A stretch of DNA of 64,000 bases from NCBI RefSeq assembly GCF_001484605.1, contig NZ_CP013747.1, positions 2,170,001-2,234,000 on the forward strand, read 5' to 3'. The position numbers were made by a program, and so were the translations under genes. A model generated the notes under the pieces. It searched no databases and was not told the origin of the DNA. It was given only the letters and a program-made list of their open reading frames with translations. This stretch comes from Pseudarthrobacter sulfonivorans. Lineage in GTDB: Bacteria; Actinomycetota; Actinomycetes; Actinomycetales; Micrococcaceae. Shown piece by piece: positions 53,442 to 61,291 of the stretch (positions within the stretch are counted from its first letter, which is position 1; each line of letters begins with the position of its first letter).

Positions 53442-54343
53442 TTAACGCCTCCTGCGGTGAGGCCACCGACGAGGTACCGCTGGAAGGCAAGGTACAGGAT
53501 GATGACCGGGCTGGCGCAGATGAGGGCTGAGGCCATCATCTGGCCATAGAGGGGGAGTGCCCCTCCGTCTTGTGCCGCGCTGAAGAGATGTAGGGCGACA
53601 GCCGCCGTCTGTGTTTCGGGATTGCTCAGAACGGAGGAAAAGAGCACGTCATTCCAGCCGAGTAGGAAGGCAAAGATGCCGGAAACGACAATGCCTGGCC
53701 AGCTGAGGGGGATGATGATGCGGAACAACACGCCAAGGTTGCTTGCTCCGTCTATCCGGGCAGCTTCTTCCAGTGCTGGCGGAAGTCCCCGCAGGTAAGT
53801 GACCATCACCCAGGTGGAGAACGGCAGTGCGAAGGTCAGGTAGGTAAGGAACATTCCCCATCGAGTGCCGATAACGACGACGCCGAGATAAGTGCCTGCG
53901 GAAGCGAAGAGTACGAATACCGGGAGTAGTAACAGTGTTCCCGGGATGCTCTGGAGGCCCAGTAGCCCGCGGAGGACGGAAAGGCGTCCTTTGAAGGCAA
54001 ACCGCACCAGAACGTAGGCCGTTCCGACGGAAAGTATGGCCGACACTACGGCGACGGGACCGGCGATGAGGATACTGTTGCCGATGCCCTTGGCCAGGCC
54101 GACGGTGGTCCAGACGTTGATGTAGTTTTCGATGGTGAGGTGCTTGGGGATTATCTCTCCGCTTGCGACTCCTAGGTCTGTGTTCAGAGAAGCAAGCACG
54201 ATGTATAGAACGGGCCCTAGGACCAGGGCGCACATCAGGATGAGTACGCTCGTCCGGACGGGCGTTGGTAGGAGACGCGTGACGTCCTGCTGGCGCATGT
54301 TTGTCCCGACCTGTCTAGGGGATGCCGGCTGCTGCTGTGTCAT
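53438..54343 (-). CDS. Sugar ABC transporter permease (MalG-like)
   Basis: 301 residues, six helices. The EAA loop is EEAARIDGASNLGVLFRIII, needed for contact with the ATPase. CUT1-family import of oligo- or monosaccharides. No ATPase gene is in the operon, so a shared MsiK-type ATPase encoded elsewhere must energise it, as usual for actinobacteria. Confidence 0.93.
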   Translation of the reverse strand: MTQQQPASPRQVGTNMRQQDVTRLLPTPVRTSVLILMCALVLGPVLYIVLASLNTDLGVASGEIIPKHLTIENYINVWTTVGLAKGIGNSILIAGPVAVVSAILSVGTAYVLVRFAFKGRLSVLRGLLGLQSIPGTLLLLPVFVLFASAGTYLGVVVIGTRWGMFLTYLTFALPFSTWVMVTYLRGLPPALEEAARIDGASNLGVLFRIIIPLSWPGIVVSGIFAFLLGWNDVLFSSVLSNPETQTAAVALHLFSAAQDGGALPLYGQMMASALICASPVIILYLAFQRYLVGGLTAGGVK

Positions 54344-55320
54344 TTCGTGCCTCCGGGTTCTTCGGTGGTGTCGAGCTTTACGGCTCGGAGGTAGATGAAA
54401 AGGGGGATCATGATGAGTACGAGGGAGACGATGGCCATGGCGGCGCTGAGGCCGAACCGCAGGCTTTGGAACGCCGTTACGTATGTCAGGATGGGGAGAA
54501 CTTCAACATCAATTGGTGTTGGTACGCCGAAGAGAACGAACGGCAGCGTGAAGTTGTTGATGTGGTGCAGCGTCCCTATGAGGCAGGCCAAAGCCACCGG
54601 ACCCCTCAAATATGGGAAGACGACGTATCGGAGCTTTTTCCACCACATGGCACCATCAAGTGCTGCGGCTTCGTGGACTTCATGGTCCACAGATTGCAGT
54701 CCGGCCAAGGACATTAGGTAGATGAAGGGCCATGCGGACCATACTTGGGCGATGACGAGGGCCCAGTAACTGTTGGGCCCGTTAAGCCAGAGGGTTCCTT
54801 GGGTGTTGAGCACCTGGTTGAGAATTCCGTCGGGCTGGAAGATGGTTTGCCACACTGTTGCAACCACAAATGCGGGCATGACGTACGGGATGAGGAACAG
54901 CGAGCGGACGATTCCACGCCCTCTGAAGTGATTTTGTGTTGCCGCCGCGGCGGCAACCCCGAGGGGAACAGTGAGTAGCGTGGACAGCACGGAGTAGGAC
55001 ACGCTGAGCCAGATCGCTTTGAGCAGCGACGTTTCCGTGATCGCCTCAATGAAGTTGGCAAGGCCCACAAAGGGTGTGGCCATCCACTGCCGGAGCGTGT
55101 ACTGGTCCAGGTCGATCAATGCAATGTACAGCCCAATGAGCAGGGGGATAACGATGATGAGAAGCATCATCATTCCACCCGGGGCCAGGAGCCAGAGCGG
55201 GCGGTTTCTCTGGGTCACACCCCGGCGCCCGCCATTGAGGGTGGCTTTGGACGTTGCGGAAGCCACGTCGGGCTGATCGTCTAACTGCGGGCGCAGTCTC
55301 TTTCCAGTGGAGATCGACAT
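54340..55320 (-). CDS. Sugar ABC transporter permease (MalF-like)
   Basis: 326 residues, an Arg-rich N-terminus and six helices; EAA-type loop near HEAAALDGAMWWKKLRYVVF. Partner of the MalG-like protein, start at 55320 only 3 bp after the binding-protein stop, overlap of 4 bp with the next gene. Confidence 0.93.
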   Translation of the reverse strand: MSISTGKRLRPQLDDQPDVASATSKATLNGGRRGVTQRNRPLWLLAPGGMMMLLIIVIPLLIGLYIALIDLDQYTLRQWMATPFVGLANFIEAITETSLLKAIWLSVSYSVLSTLLTVPLGVAAAAATQNHFRGRGIVRSLFLIPYVMPAFVVATVWQTIFQPDGILNQVLNTQGTLWLNGPNSYWALVIAQVWSAWPFIYLMSLAGLQSVDHEVHEAAALDGAMWWKKLRYVVFPYLRGPVALACLIGTLHHINNFTLPFVLFGVPTPIDVEVLPILTYVTAFQSLRFGLSAAMAIVSLVLIMIPLFIYLRAVKLDTTEEPGGTK

Positions 55321-55323
55321 GGG

Positions 55324-56679
55324 CTAGCCCTTGATCCTTTCAACTGCGCTTTCGGCTGACTTTTGTGCTTCCTCCACGCGCTGCTTGATCTTTGCTCTGT
55401 CCAGGGTTCCGGACGAAAGTTCAGGCAGGGACTGCACGACCACATTTGTCATTGCCAACTGGACGTCGCTCCATGCGGCTGTAAACGGAGTCGCCTTCGA
55501 TTTGGATGCTGCTTCCAGGAACGGCTTGTAGTCGTAATTGGAGGCGGGCAGCGCGTCCTGGGCCGCCTTCGTGGAGGGGAGGATGCCTAGTTTTGTGTAC
55601 TGGGAGAGCTGGGCTTCTTCGCCCGTCATGACTTTGATGAGGGCTGCAGCGAGATGCTTCTGCTGTGAATAGTCGGCGATTACCAGGTTGGTGCCGCCGA
55701 TAATGCTGGCTGCCTCGACTCCGTCGCTGGGACGGCTCGTCTCACCCGGAGGAGTCGTCGGCAGTAGGGCGAATTTGACCTTCCCTGCAACGGCGGATTT
55801 CTCCAGGGTAGGGATAATACGTGAACTCGCCATGGGCAGCATGGCTGCCTTGCCTGAGGCAAACTCGGCCGTTGCCTGGCTGAAGTTCCAGCCTACGGAG
55901 GCCGGGTCAACTACTTTATCGTTGGACAACCAGCCGAAGAATGTCTCGTAGGCCTCCACGGTGCTGGAGTCATCCAGACTGACGCTCTTGCCATCAACGA
56001 GCGGGTTTCCGGCTTGGGCGCTCATGCCCCAGATGAACTTCCACGGTGCAAAATTGTCCTTATACGGAATTGCCATGCCGTATGCCGTGTCAGTGGTGAG
56101 CTTCTTCGCCTGTTCGACAAGACCGTCCCAACTGTTCGCCGGTTTGTCCATCCCTGCGGCCTGGAATAGCTCTGTGTTGTACGCGATTACGAAGGGATCT
56201 GTCGCCAGAGGAACGGCGATCTGGTTGTCCTCATTGGGCCCGGAGATACCCAACTGGGCCGGCACGAACTTGTCGCGTCCTCCCATGGTGCTCCAGAGGG
56301 TGTCGTCGAGCTTGACGAAGGCCCCGGTCGAATACGCAGTGGGGGTAAAGCTGGTCCCGATGCCGTAGAGGTCCGGGCCCTGCCCGGACACCACTGAGGT
56401 CTGAATTTTCGTGAGCTCTTCATTAGCTGAGGCGAAGGTCTCCCAGTGAACCTCAGCTCCTGTCTCTTCCTTGAATTTGGCGCCGACCTCCGCGAACCAC
56501 GCCTTCTGTGCTTCGCTGTTCACCGAATCGGCCGGGAGGTAGGCATTGAGTGTCTGGCCCTTGCCGTCGATTGCGGTCGAAACGGGTCCCTGGGGGGCGG
56601 TTCCGCCGCCACAGCCGCTCAGAGAGACTGAGGCGGCCGCCACGGCCAACAATGCCGCGAGGCTTCTAACAGACTTCAT
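55324..56679 (-). CDS. Sugar ABC transporter substrate-binding lipoprotein
   Basis: 451 residues. Lipoprotein signal: SLAALLAVAAASVSLSGCGG with lipid-anchored C23. CUT1 solute-binding fold (VHWETFASANEELTKIQTSV, VPLATDPFVIAYNTELFQAA, KAAMLPMASSRIIPTLEKS). First gene of the operon, preceded by the LacI-type operator at 56760. Substrate not predictable; partners suggest a sugar or glycoside. Confidence 0.93.
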   Translation of the reverse strand: MKSVRSLAALLAVAAASVSLSGCGGGTAPQGPVSTAIDGKGQTLNAYLPADSVNSEAQKAWFAEVGAKFKEETGAEVHWETFASANEELTKIQTSVVSGQGPDLYGIGTSFTPTAYSTGAFVKLDDTLWSTMGGRDKFVPAQLGISGPNEDNQIAVPLATDPFVIAYNTELFQAAGMDKPANSWDGLVEQAKKLTTDTAYGMAIPYKDNFAPWKFIWGMSAQAGNPLVDGKSVSLDDSSTVEAYETFFGWLSNDKVVDPASVGWNFSQATAEFASGKAAMLPMASSRIIPTLEKSAVAGKVKFALLPTTPPGETSRPSDGVEAASIIGGTNLVIADYSQQKHLAAALIKVMTGEEAQLSQYTKLGILPSTKAAQDALPASNYDYKPFLEAASKSKATPFTAAWSDVQLAMTNVVVQSLPELSSGTLDRAKIKQRVEEAQKSAESAVERIKG

Positions 56680-56759
56680 TGTTTGTTTCTTTCTCTAGTG
56701 GGTTCCATTCGCGGACTGTGACGCTCGCCACGAATCGGCCTGCATCAATATATAGCTCC

Positions 56760-56769
56760 GTTGCGCAAC
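56760..56769. promoter_or_regulatory. LacI-type operator core (GTTGCGCAAC)
   Basis: Perfect 10-bp palindrome with central CG typical of LacI/GalR family sites, 81 bp upstream of the binding-protein ATG and 76 bp before the LacI gene. Related half-sites TTGCCAAAAATTGCC-like and GTTGCATT lie further on, so more than one dimer may bind. Both genes diverge here, so one site could control the sugar operon and the regulator. Confidence 0.55.
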
Positions 56770-56844
56770 AAATGCAATGATTGCCAAAAATTGCCGGACG
56801 CCGTATGTTTGTTGCATTCCGGTTCGAAGAGAAGGAGGCCCGGT

Positions 56845-57867
56845 TTGACTCAGCAGGACGCCTTGACCCCAAGAGCGACAATCAGCGACGTAGCCTTACT
56901 CGCGGGAGTCGCCACGTCCACAGTCTCCAGGGCCCTGAGTAATCCCGGCCGCGTCCAGGGCGCAACCCGCAAGCGCGTGGAATTGGCCGCCGCGGAGCTG
57001 AACTATTTGCCCAACCCGCTTGCAAAGTCCCTGCGGATGGGTCGGACCGGCGTTGTAGCCCTGCTCATTCCTGATGTGACCAACCCGTTCTACTTCGACA
57101 TGGTCCGAGGGAACCAAGCCCAGCTGAGAGCCTCAGGATGCTTTCAATTGCTGTGCGACACGGACGAGTCGCCCGAGGTGGAAATGCAGGTCCTCCAGAG
57201 ATTGGGCAAGACTGCGGACGGAGCCATTCTCGGAGCCACGCGCCTCTCGGACGAGCAAGTCCTCGAGGTTGCAGGCAGCATGCCCCTGGTTATCATCAAC
57301 CGCACGGTGGGGCAGGTCCCCTCTGTCGTCATCGACACGTCATCGACCATGAGCCAGGCCGTCGAACACCTTTACTCTCTCGGCCACCGTCACATCGCCT
57401 ACATTTCAGGTCCGGCGACATCGTCCTCGGCAGCGTCACGCTGGGATGCAATCGAAACAGCCGGGCGTCGGCTTGACGTAGACGTGACGAAGATCGGTCC
57501 GTTCACTCCGACGGAGATGTCGGGGGCCGCGGCGGCAGATGCAACGCTCAACAGTGGTGCTACCGCATGCATTGCATTTAATGACCTTGTTGCCATTGGC
57601 ATGCTGCGGCGATTTTCCGCCCGGGGCATTTGTGTCCCGACAGACATCAGTGTCGTCGGCTGCGATGACATCTTCGGGGCTGATTTCTGTAACCCACCCT
57701 TGACCACGATGACATCTCCTACCCAGCAGGCGGCCCGTATAGCAACCATGATGCTGACCGACCAGCTGCAGCCAGAGGGGGCTCGTTACGCACGAACACG
57801 AGCCACCCTCCCAACACATCTGACTATCCGTGGATCCACCGGACCTGCGCAGATCAGTTCTGAATAA
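56845..57867 (+). CDS. LacI-family transcriptional regulator 1
   Basis: 340 residues from TTG 56845, GAAGGAGG 6 nt upstream. HTH ATISDVALLAGVATSTVSRALS (about residues 11-32) and hinge NYLPNPLAKSLRMGR; ligand domain with VALLIPDVTNPFYFDMVRGN, VPTDISVVGCDDIFG. Divergent from the sugar operon. Closely resembles regulator 2 (both contain AxACxxFNDxxAxGM and a GCDDIFG segment), so they look like products of duplication. Confidence 0.94.
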   Translation: MTQQDALTPRATISDVALLAGVATSTVSRALSNPGRVQGATRKRVELAAAELNYLPNPLAKSLRMGRTGVVALLIPDVTNPFYFDMVRGNQAQLRASGCFQLLCDTDESPEVEMQVLQRLGKTADGAILGATRLSDEQVLEVAGSMPLVIINRTVGQVPSVVIDTSSTMSQAVEHLYSLGHRHIAYISGPATSSSAASRWDAIETAGRRLDVDVTKIGPFTPTEMSGAAAADATLNSGATACIAFNDLVAIGMLRRFSARGICVPTDISVVGCDDIFGADFCNPPLTTMTSPTQQAARIATMMLTDQLQPEGARYARTRATLPTHLTIRGSTGPAQISSE

Positions 57868-57944
57868 CCCAACCGCTCCACTGACTCAGTGCGTGAGAAC
57901 AGCACTGTGGGAGCGTCTGACTCCCTGAAAGAGAGACGTGAACC

Positions 57945-58925
57945 ATGCCAAAGGAACAAAGGGTCATCTTTGAAGCCCAGGACATCTGCAAAATCGAATC
58001 GTTCACCCTGCCCCAGGCCGGACCAGCGGAGGTCCGGGTTCGCAACCTGGCATCGCTGATCAGCCCGGGTACTGAGCTCGCAGTTCTGCGCCATAGGCAT
58101 AGGGCATTCGCAACTGGCGGCAGAATGGCCAACTGGGTGAAGTATCCCTTTTATCCCGGTTACGCGAGCGTAGGCATCGTGGAGGAAACCGGTAAGGATG
58201 TCACAGAATTGAAGGCAGGAGATCTTGTCTGGCACCCGAGCCCGCATTCCACGGCATCCGTAGTTGCCGCTGAGTGTTGCCGCCTTGTTCCGGCCGGTGT
58301 CGCAGCCGAGGACGCGGTGTTCTTCGGCCTGGCACAGATTGCCATGACATCGATCAGAAGAGCTCCGTCCGCACTGGGCGAGAAGGTCCTCGTCAGCGGG
58401 TTGGGTCTGGTCGGTATTCTGTGTGCACAGCTCTACCGCATCGCAGGGGCCGACGTTGCCGCTGCTGACTACTCCGCTGGCCGACTTCAAAGGGCCAAGC
58501 AATTCGGCTGCGAAACAATTAACCTCGGAGCGCAGTCGCTGGAGGAGTGGTACGCGGCCAATCCCGCTGCCGCTCCGGACCTCGTCATTGAAGCGGCCGG
58601 CATTGAGAGCAACATCAGCGCGTGTCTCAAAGTCGCTGCTCGAGGTGGACGGGTTGTTTTGCTGGGTAGCCCGCGCAACACGATGGAGATTGATCCGTAC
58701 ACGGACATTCATCTGAAGGGCCTAACAGTCATCGGTGCTCACGAACACACTGTTTCGCCGGAGCAACGAAAGCTCGATGTTCCATGCGTCTTTGAAGTCT
58801 GCGGCGGTGCCCTTCAGCTCAGCTCGATCCGGACCCACGTCGTTCCTTACGTTGACGCTCCTCTGCTATACGACCAGCTCGAACAGAATCTCGATGAGTA
58901 TCTCGCGGTCGTGCTGACTTACTGA
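57945..58925 (+). CDS. Medium-chain dehydrogenase/reductase-like protein
   Basis: 326 residues, 77 bp after regulator 1. MDR architecture: GroES-like domain (ASLISPGTELAVLRHRHRAF, YPGYASVGIVEETGKDVTEL) and Rossmann domain VLVSGLGLVGILCAQLYRIA. The catalytic-zinc Cys/His/Asp set and the structural four-Cys loop are missing at the usual positions, as in BchC-like and other zinc-free MDRs. Likely the sugar-cluster reductase, but cofactor and substrate are unknown. Confidence 0.82.
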   Translation: MPKEQRVIFEAQDICKIESFTLPQAGPAEVRVRNLASLISPGTELAVLRHRHRAFATGGRMANWVKYPFYPGYASVGIVEETGKDVTELKAGDLVWHPSPHSTASVVAAECCRLVPAGVAAEDAVFFGLAQIAMTSIRRAPSALGEKVLVSGLGLVGILCAQLYRIAGADVAAADYSAGRLQRAKQFGCETINLGAQSLEEWYAANPAAAPDLVIEAAGIESNISACLKVAARGGRVVLLGSPRNTMEIDPYTDIHLKGLTVIGAHEHTVSPEQRKLDVPCVFEVCGGALQLSSIRTHVVPYVDAPLLYDQLEQNLDEYLAVVLTY

Positions 58926-58996
58926 TGCCCACACGTCTTTCTTCTGCCGGACGGACCTGGCATCCTCGATAATCGAAAACCCCGCACGTGGCCGGC

Positions 58997-59024
58997 TGCT
59001 GCACCAGTTGCAACTGTTGCAGCA
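58997..59024. promoter_or_regulatory. 28-bp near-perfect palindrome, operator of the second LacI gene
   Basis: Left half TGCTGCACCAGTTG and right half CAACTGTTGCAGCA mirror each other with one mismatch (C/A at the eighth position). AGTTGCAACT at 59006-59015 is the perfect core. It lies 52 bp upstream of GTG 59076. The size suggests two overlapping or cooperative dimers and autoregulation by regulator 2. Confidence 0.65.
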
Positions 59025-59075
59025 CTTCCTGCAATAATGAGGGTCAGCAGCCAGTTTTCAACTCCGAGGAGCAAA

Positions 59076-60104
59076 GTGCCAGCGTCTGCAGATCAGGGTG
59101 TCAAGCAGCACGTGACCATGCGCGACGTGGCGGCCTTGGCCGGCGTTGCTGCGTCCACTGTTTCCCGTGCTCTCACGGCTCCTGACAGGGTGTCCGAGGA
59201 AACACGGATACGGATCGAGGATGCGGCGAGGCAACTGGAATACGTGTCTTTGGAACGTCCTCGGAACCGTTGGGGAGACGGGCGCCACGGAATGGTTGCG
59301 TTGGTGGTCCATACACTGGAGAACCCATTCTGTCTCGACGTCATGAGAGGGGTCGACGCTCAGCTCCGAGCAGCCGGATTTCGGCAGATGGTTGTGACTG
59401 TAGGTTCAAGCCCGACCCAGGAAAAACAGATTCTTGAGGAGCTTCAGGGTACTTGCGACGGGGCAGTTTTGGTAGTTCCGACGTTGGACGAGTCTGCGGC
59501 TCGGGAGATCAATAAACGTTTGCCGATGGTTACCATTAACCGGGACATTCAAGGAGTCCCCAGCATTATCATTGACACTCCCTCGGCAAGCGTGCAGGCC
59601 ATGGAACACCTGGTCGCCTTGGGCCATTCAGAGATCACCTATATCCGGGGAGACATCGGCACGTGGAACGAAGTCCGATGCCTGACTGCCCTTGAGGACA
59701 GAGGCAAGGAGCTGGGAGTGGCCGTCCGAAGCCTGGGCCCCTTCAGTCCGCACTTGTCCCAAGGGGCTGCAGCGGCTGACGCCGCTGTACATGCCGGTTC
59801 CTCCGCCTGCCTTGTCTTCAACGACATCATTGCCCTTGGCATGCTTGAGCGCCTCCGAACACGTGGGATCAGGGTGCCCCAGGACATTAGCATTGTTGGG
59901 TGTGATGACATCTTCGGAACATCCATGTCATGGCCGCCGCTAACCACGATTTCAACTCCGGCTGAACAGGCCGGCCTTATGGCCGCCTCGGCGCTGCTCG
60001 ATGCTGTGGGCTCGCGCAAGGGTTCGTCCAGATCTTCGAGCACAACGCTGTCCCCTCGCCTCATCATTCGGGAATCAGTGGGTCCCGCGCCTGCGCACGG
60101 GTAG
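59076..60104 (+). CDS. LacI-family transcriptional regulator 2
   Basis: 342 residues from GTG 59076, GAGGAG 4 nt upstream; an ATG at 59037 lacks an SD. HTH VTMRDVAALAGVAASTVSRA, hinge, and ligand domain (MVALVVHTLENPFCLDVMRG, QDISIVGCDDIFGTSMSWPP). Very similar in plan to regulator 1. It is preceded by the 28-bp palindrome and follows the MDR gene; it may control the MDR gene or itself. Confidence 0.93.
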   Translation: MPASADQGVKQHVTMRDVAALAGVAASTVSRALTAPDRVSEETRIRIEDAARQLEYVSLERPRNRWGDGRHGMVALVVHTLENPFCLDVMRGVDAQLRAAGFRQMVVTVGSSPTQEKQILEELQGTCDGAVLVVPTLDESAAREINKRLPMVTINRDIQGVPSIIIDTPSASVQAMEHLVALGHSEITYIRGDIGTWNEVRCLTALEDRGKELGVAVRSLGPFSPHLSQGAAAADAAVHAGSSACLVFNDIIALGMLERLRTRGIRVPQDISIVGCDDIFGTSMSWPPLTTISTPAEQAGLMAASALLDAVGSRKGSSRSSSTTLSPRLIIRESVGPAPAHG

Positions 60105-60147
60105 GGCTGACTGCTCAACGTCCTGACCTGCTCGGGGGTTTACGGTT

Positions 60148-60421
60148 AGGCCAGTGGTGCGCGGGTAGCCGTTCAAAAGGAACTCGTTTTCGACGTCGAA
60201 CCCGCTGAGACGGTCACGCAGCATCCTGTTGGTCACGCCGTCGGGAACGAAGTCCCAGGCGTCCATGTACTTGGCCTCGATGCCAAGAAGTATCTGGCCC
60301 TTCCCGTTCGACCGGAAGATATCGCCGGTGGAGATCGCAGCATCGCAGAGTCGCTCGGAAATGCGTTGCGCCGGCTTTCCTTTCCGGAACCGGGAGGTCC
60401 AATAATCAGCATTCTCGCCAT
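60148..60421 (-). pseudogene. adk: Broken adenylate kinase gene
   Basis: With an intact SD (GAAGGA, 7 nt) and ATG 60421 it starts MARMLIIGPPGSGK (P-loop), then a frameshift; in the next frame follow AQRISERLCDAAISTGDIFR, LGIEAKYMDAWDFVPDGVTN and VENEFLLNGYPRTT. Similarity ends at about 60150; the LID and C-terminal helices are absent. About half of a normal 190-residue Adk remains. Resembles chromosomal actinobacterial adk, so it is probably a displaced or duplicated copy. Confidence 0.8.
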
Positions 60422-60562
60422 CGCGATCCTTCGAAGTGTCGTTGTTGCAGCTGCGCATCAATCTGCTGAGATTGCGCCTCAGGCTGGATCGCCGCGGCAG
60501 GGCCGATCTCACAAAAGCCTGGCCGATCGGGGTGCACTAGCAAATCGTCAGGAAAGAGGCAG

Positions 60563-60584
60563 CTTAGTTGAAGCTTCAACTAAG
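60563..60584. promoter_or_regulatory. 22-bp perfect palindrome, MarR-like operator without a regulator nearby
   Basis: Left arm CTTAGTTGAAG and its exact mirror CTTCAACTAAG form a 22-bp perfect palindrome, 142 bp before adk's start and 80 bp from the next gene's stop. TTGAAG/CTTCAA arms of this kind are typical of MarR-family operators. No MarR gene is in the window; the plus-strand frame just after it contains LAPLRIELVRILLGTG, which looks like the first helices of a winged-helix regulator and then ends at a stop. Confidence 0.6.
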
Positions 60585-60663
60585 TTACTGGCACCCCTGC
60601 GTATCGAGTTGGTGCGTATTCTCCTCGGAACAGGCGCTCATTATTGGGTGCGGCTGCGCTTCG

Positions 60664-61251
60664 TTAGCGTCCGGCCGCACCTTGCTCGAGTGCTCGAAGA
60701 GCTCCGGGAAGTGCGTAGACACTGTTGATGAAGCCGAGCTGTATGTTGAGATCGGGCCGAACCGTGCCTTGCTCAAGGCCCCAGACTTTCGTTCCCTTGC
60801 GTCGTATCCAGCCGGTCGTTCGGTTGACCCAGCGTTCATAATCTGCCGATATTGCTGCCATTGCGTCGGCCTGCGATCCGAGCTGGCTGACGCCTATGAC
60901 TTCACTGCCGATTTCGGCGGGGACCCAGAGAAGCACAGGGGAGGCATTCGAGTCCACTAGAGCTTCGTCGAGGGCAGGGTGTAACCGGCCCCAATTGAGC
61001 CTGTTGAAGACGCCGGCTTTCGTCGGCTGATCCAGCGCGCCGTCACCTGGGCGGACCGGCACCGGTGGGCCGAGGTCCCGATTGACTACCATCACCTGCG
61101 GGGTGGCGAGGGCGTCCCCGCGGCTGAGGGCAACCAGGGGATTTCGAACAACTGGCCACGGATGCAATGTGACCTTGTCCGGTTCTCCCAGGGAGTCGAG
61201 TAGCGTCGCTTGGTCCTCAAGGGTCGCAAAGTAGAAAGCGGTAGTCACCAT
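60664..61251 (-). CDS. Hypothetical protein next to the recombinase module
   Basis: 195 residues from ATG 61251. Acidic-to-neutral, soluble: VTTAFYFATLEDQATLLDSL, HPWPVVRNPLVALSRGDALA, LLWVPAEIGSEVIGVSQLGS and DYERWVNRTTGWIRRKGTKV. No family recognised; Trp-rich C-terminal half. It begins 40 bp after the zinc-ribbon recombinase gene on the same strand, so it may be cargo of the mobile element. Confidence 0.6.
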   Translation of the reverse strand: MVTTAFYFATLEDQATLLDSLGEPDKVTLHPWPVVRNPLVALSRGDALATPQVMVVNRDLGPPVPVRPGDGALDQPTKAGVFNRLNWGRLHPALDEALVDSNASPVLLWVPAEIGSEVIGVSQLGSQADAMAAISADYERWVNRTTGWIRRKGTKVWGLEQGTVRPDLNIQLGFINSVYALPGALRALEQGAAGR

Positions 61252-61291
61252 GCTTGGAAGTCTCGCACGAGGTCGCGTAATGGCGCCCTAT

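Noticed and set aside
60375..60728. Plus-strand open frame running across the adk remnant and palindrome as a gene
   Set aside because: Its first part is antisense to adk; only the segment LAPLRIELVRILLGTG looks protein-like, and it is too short to support a gene.
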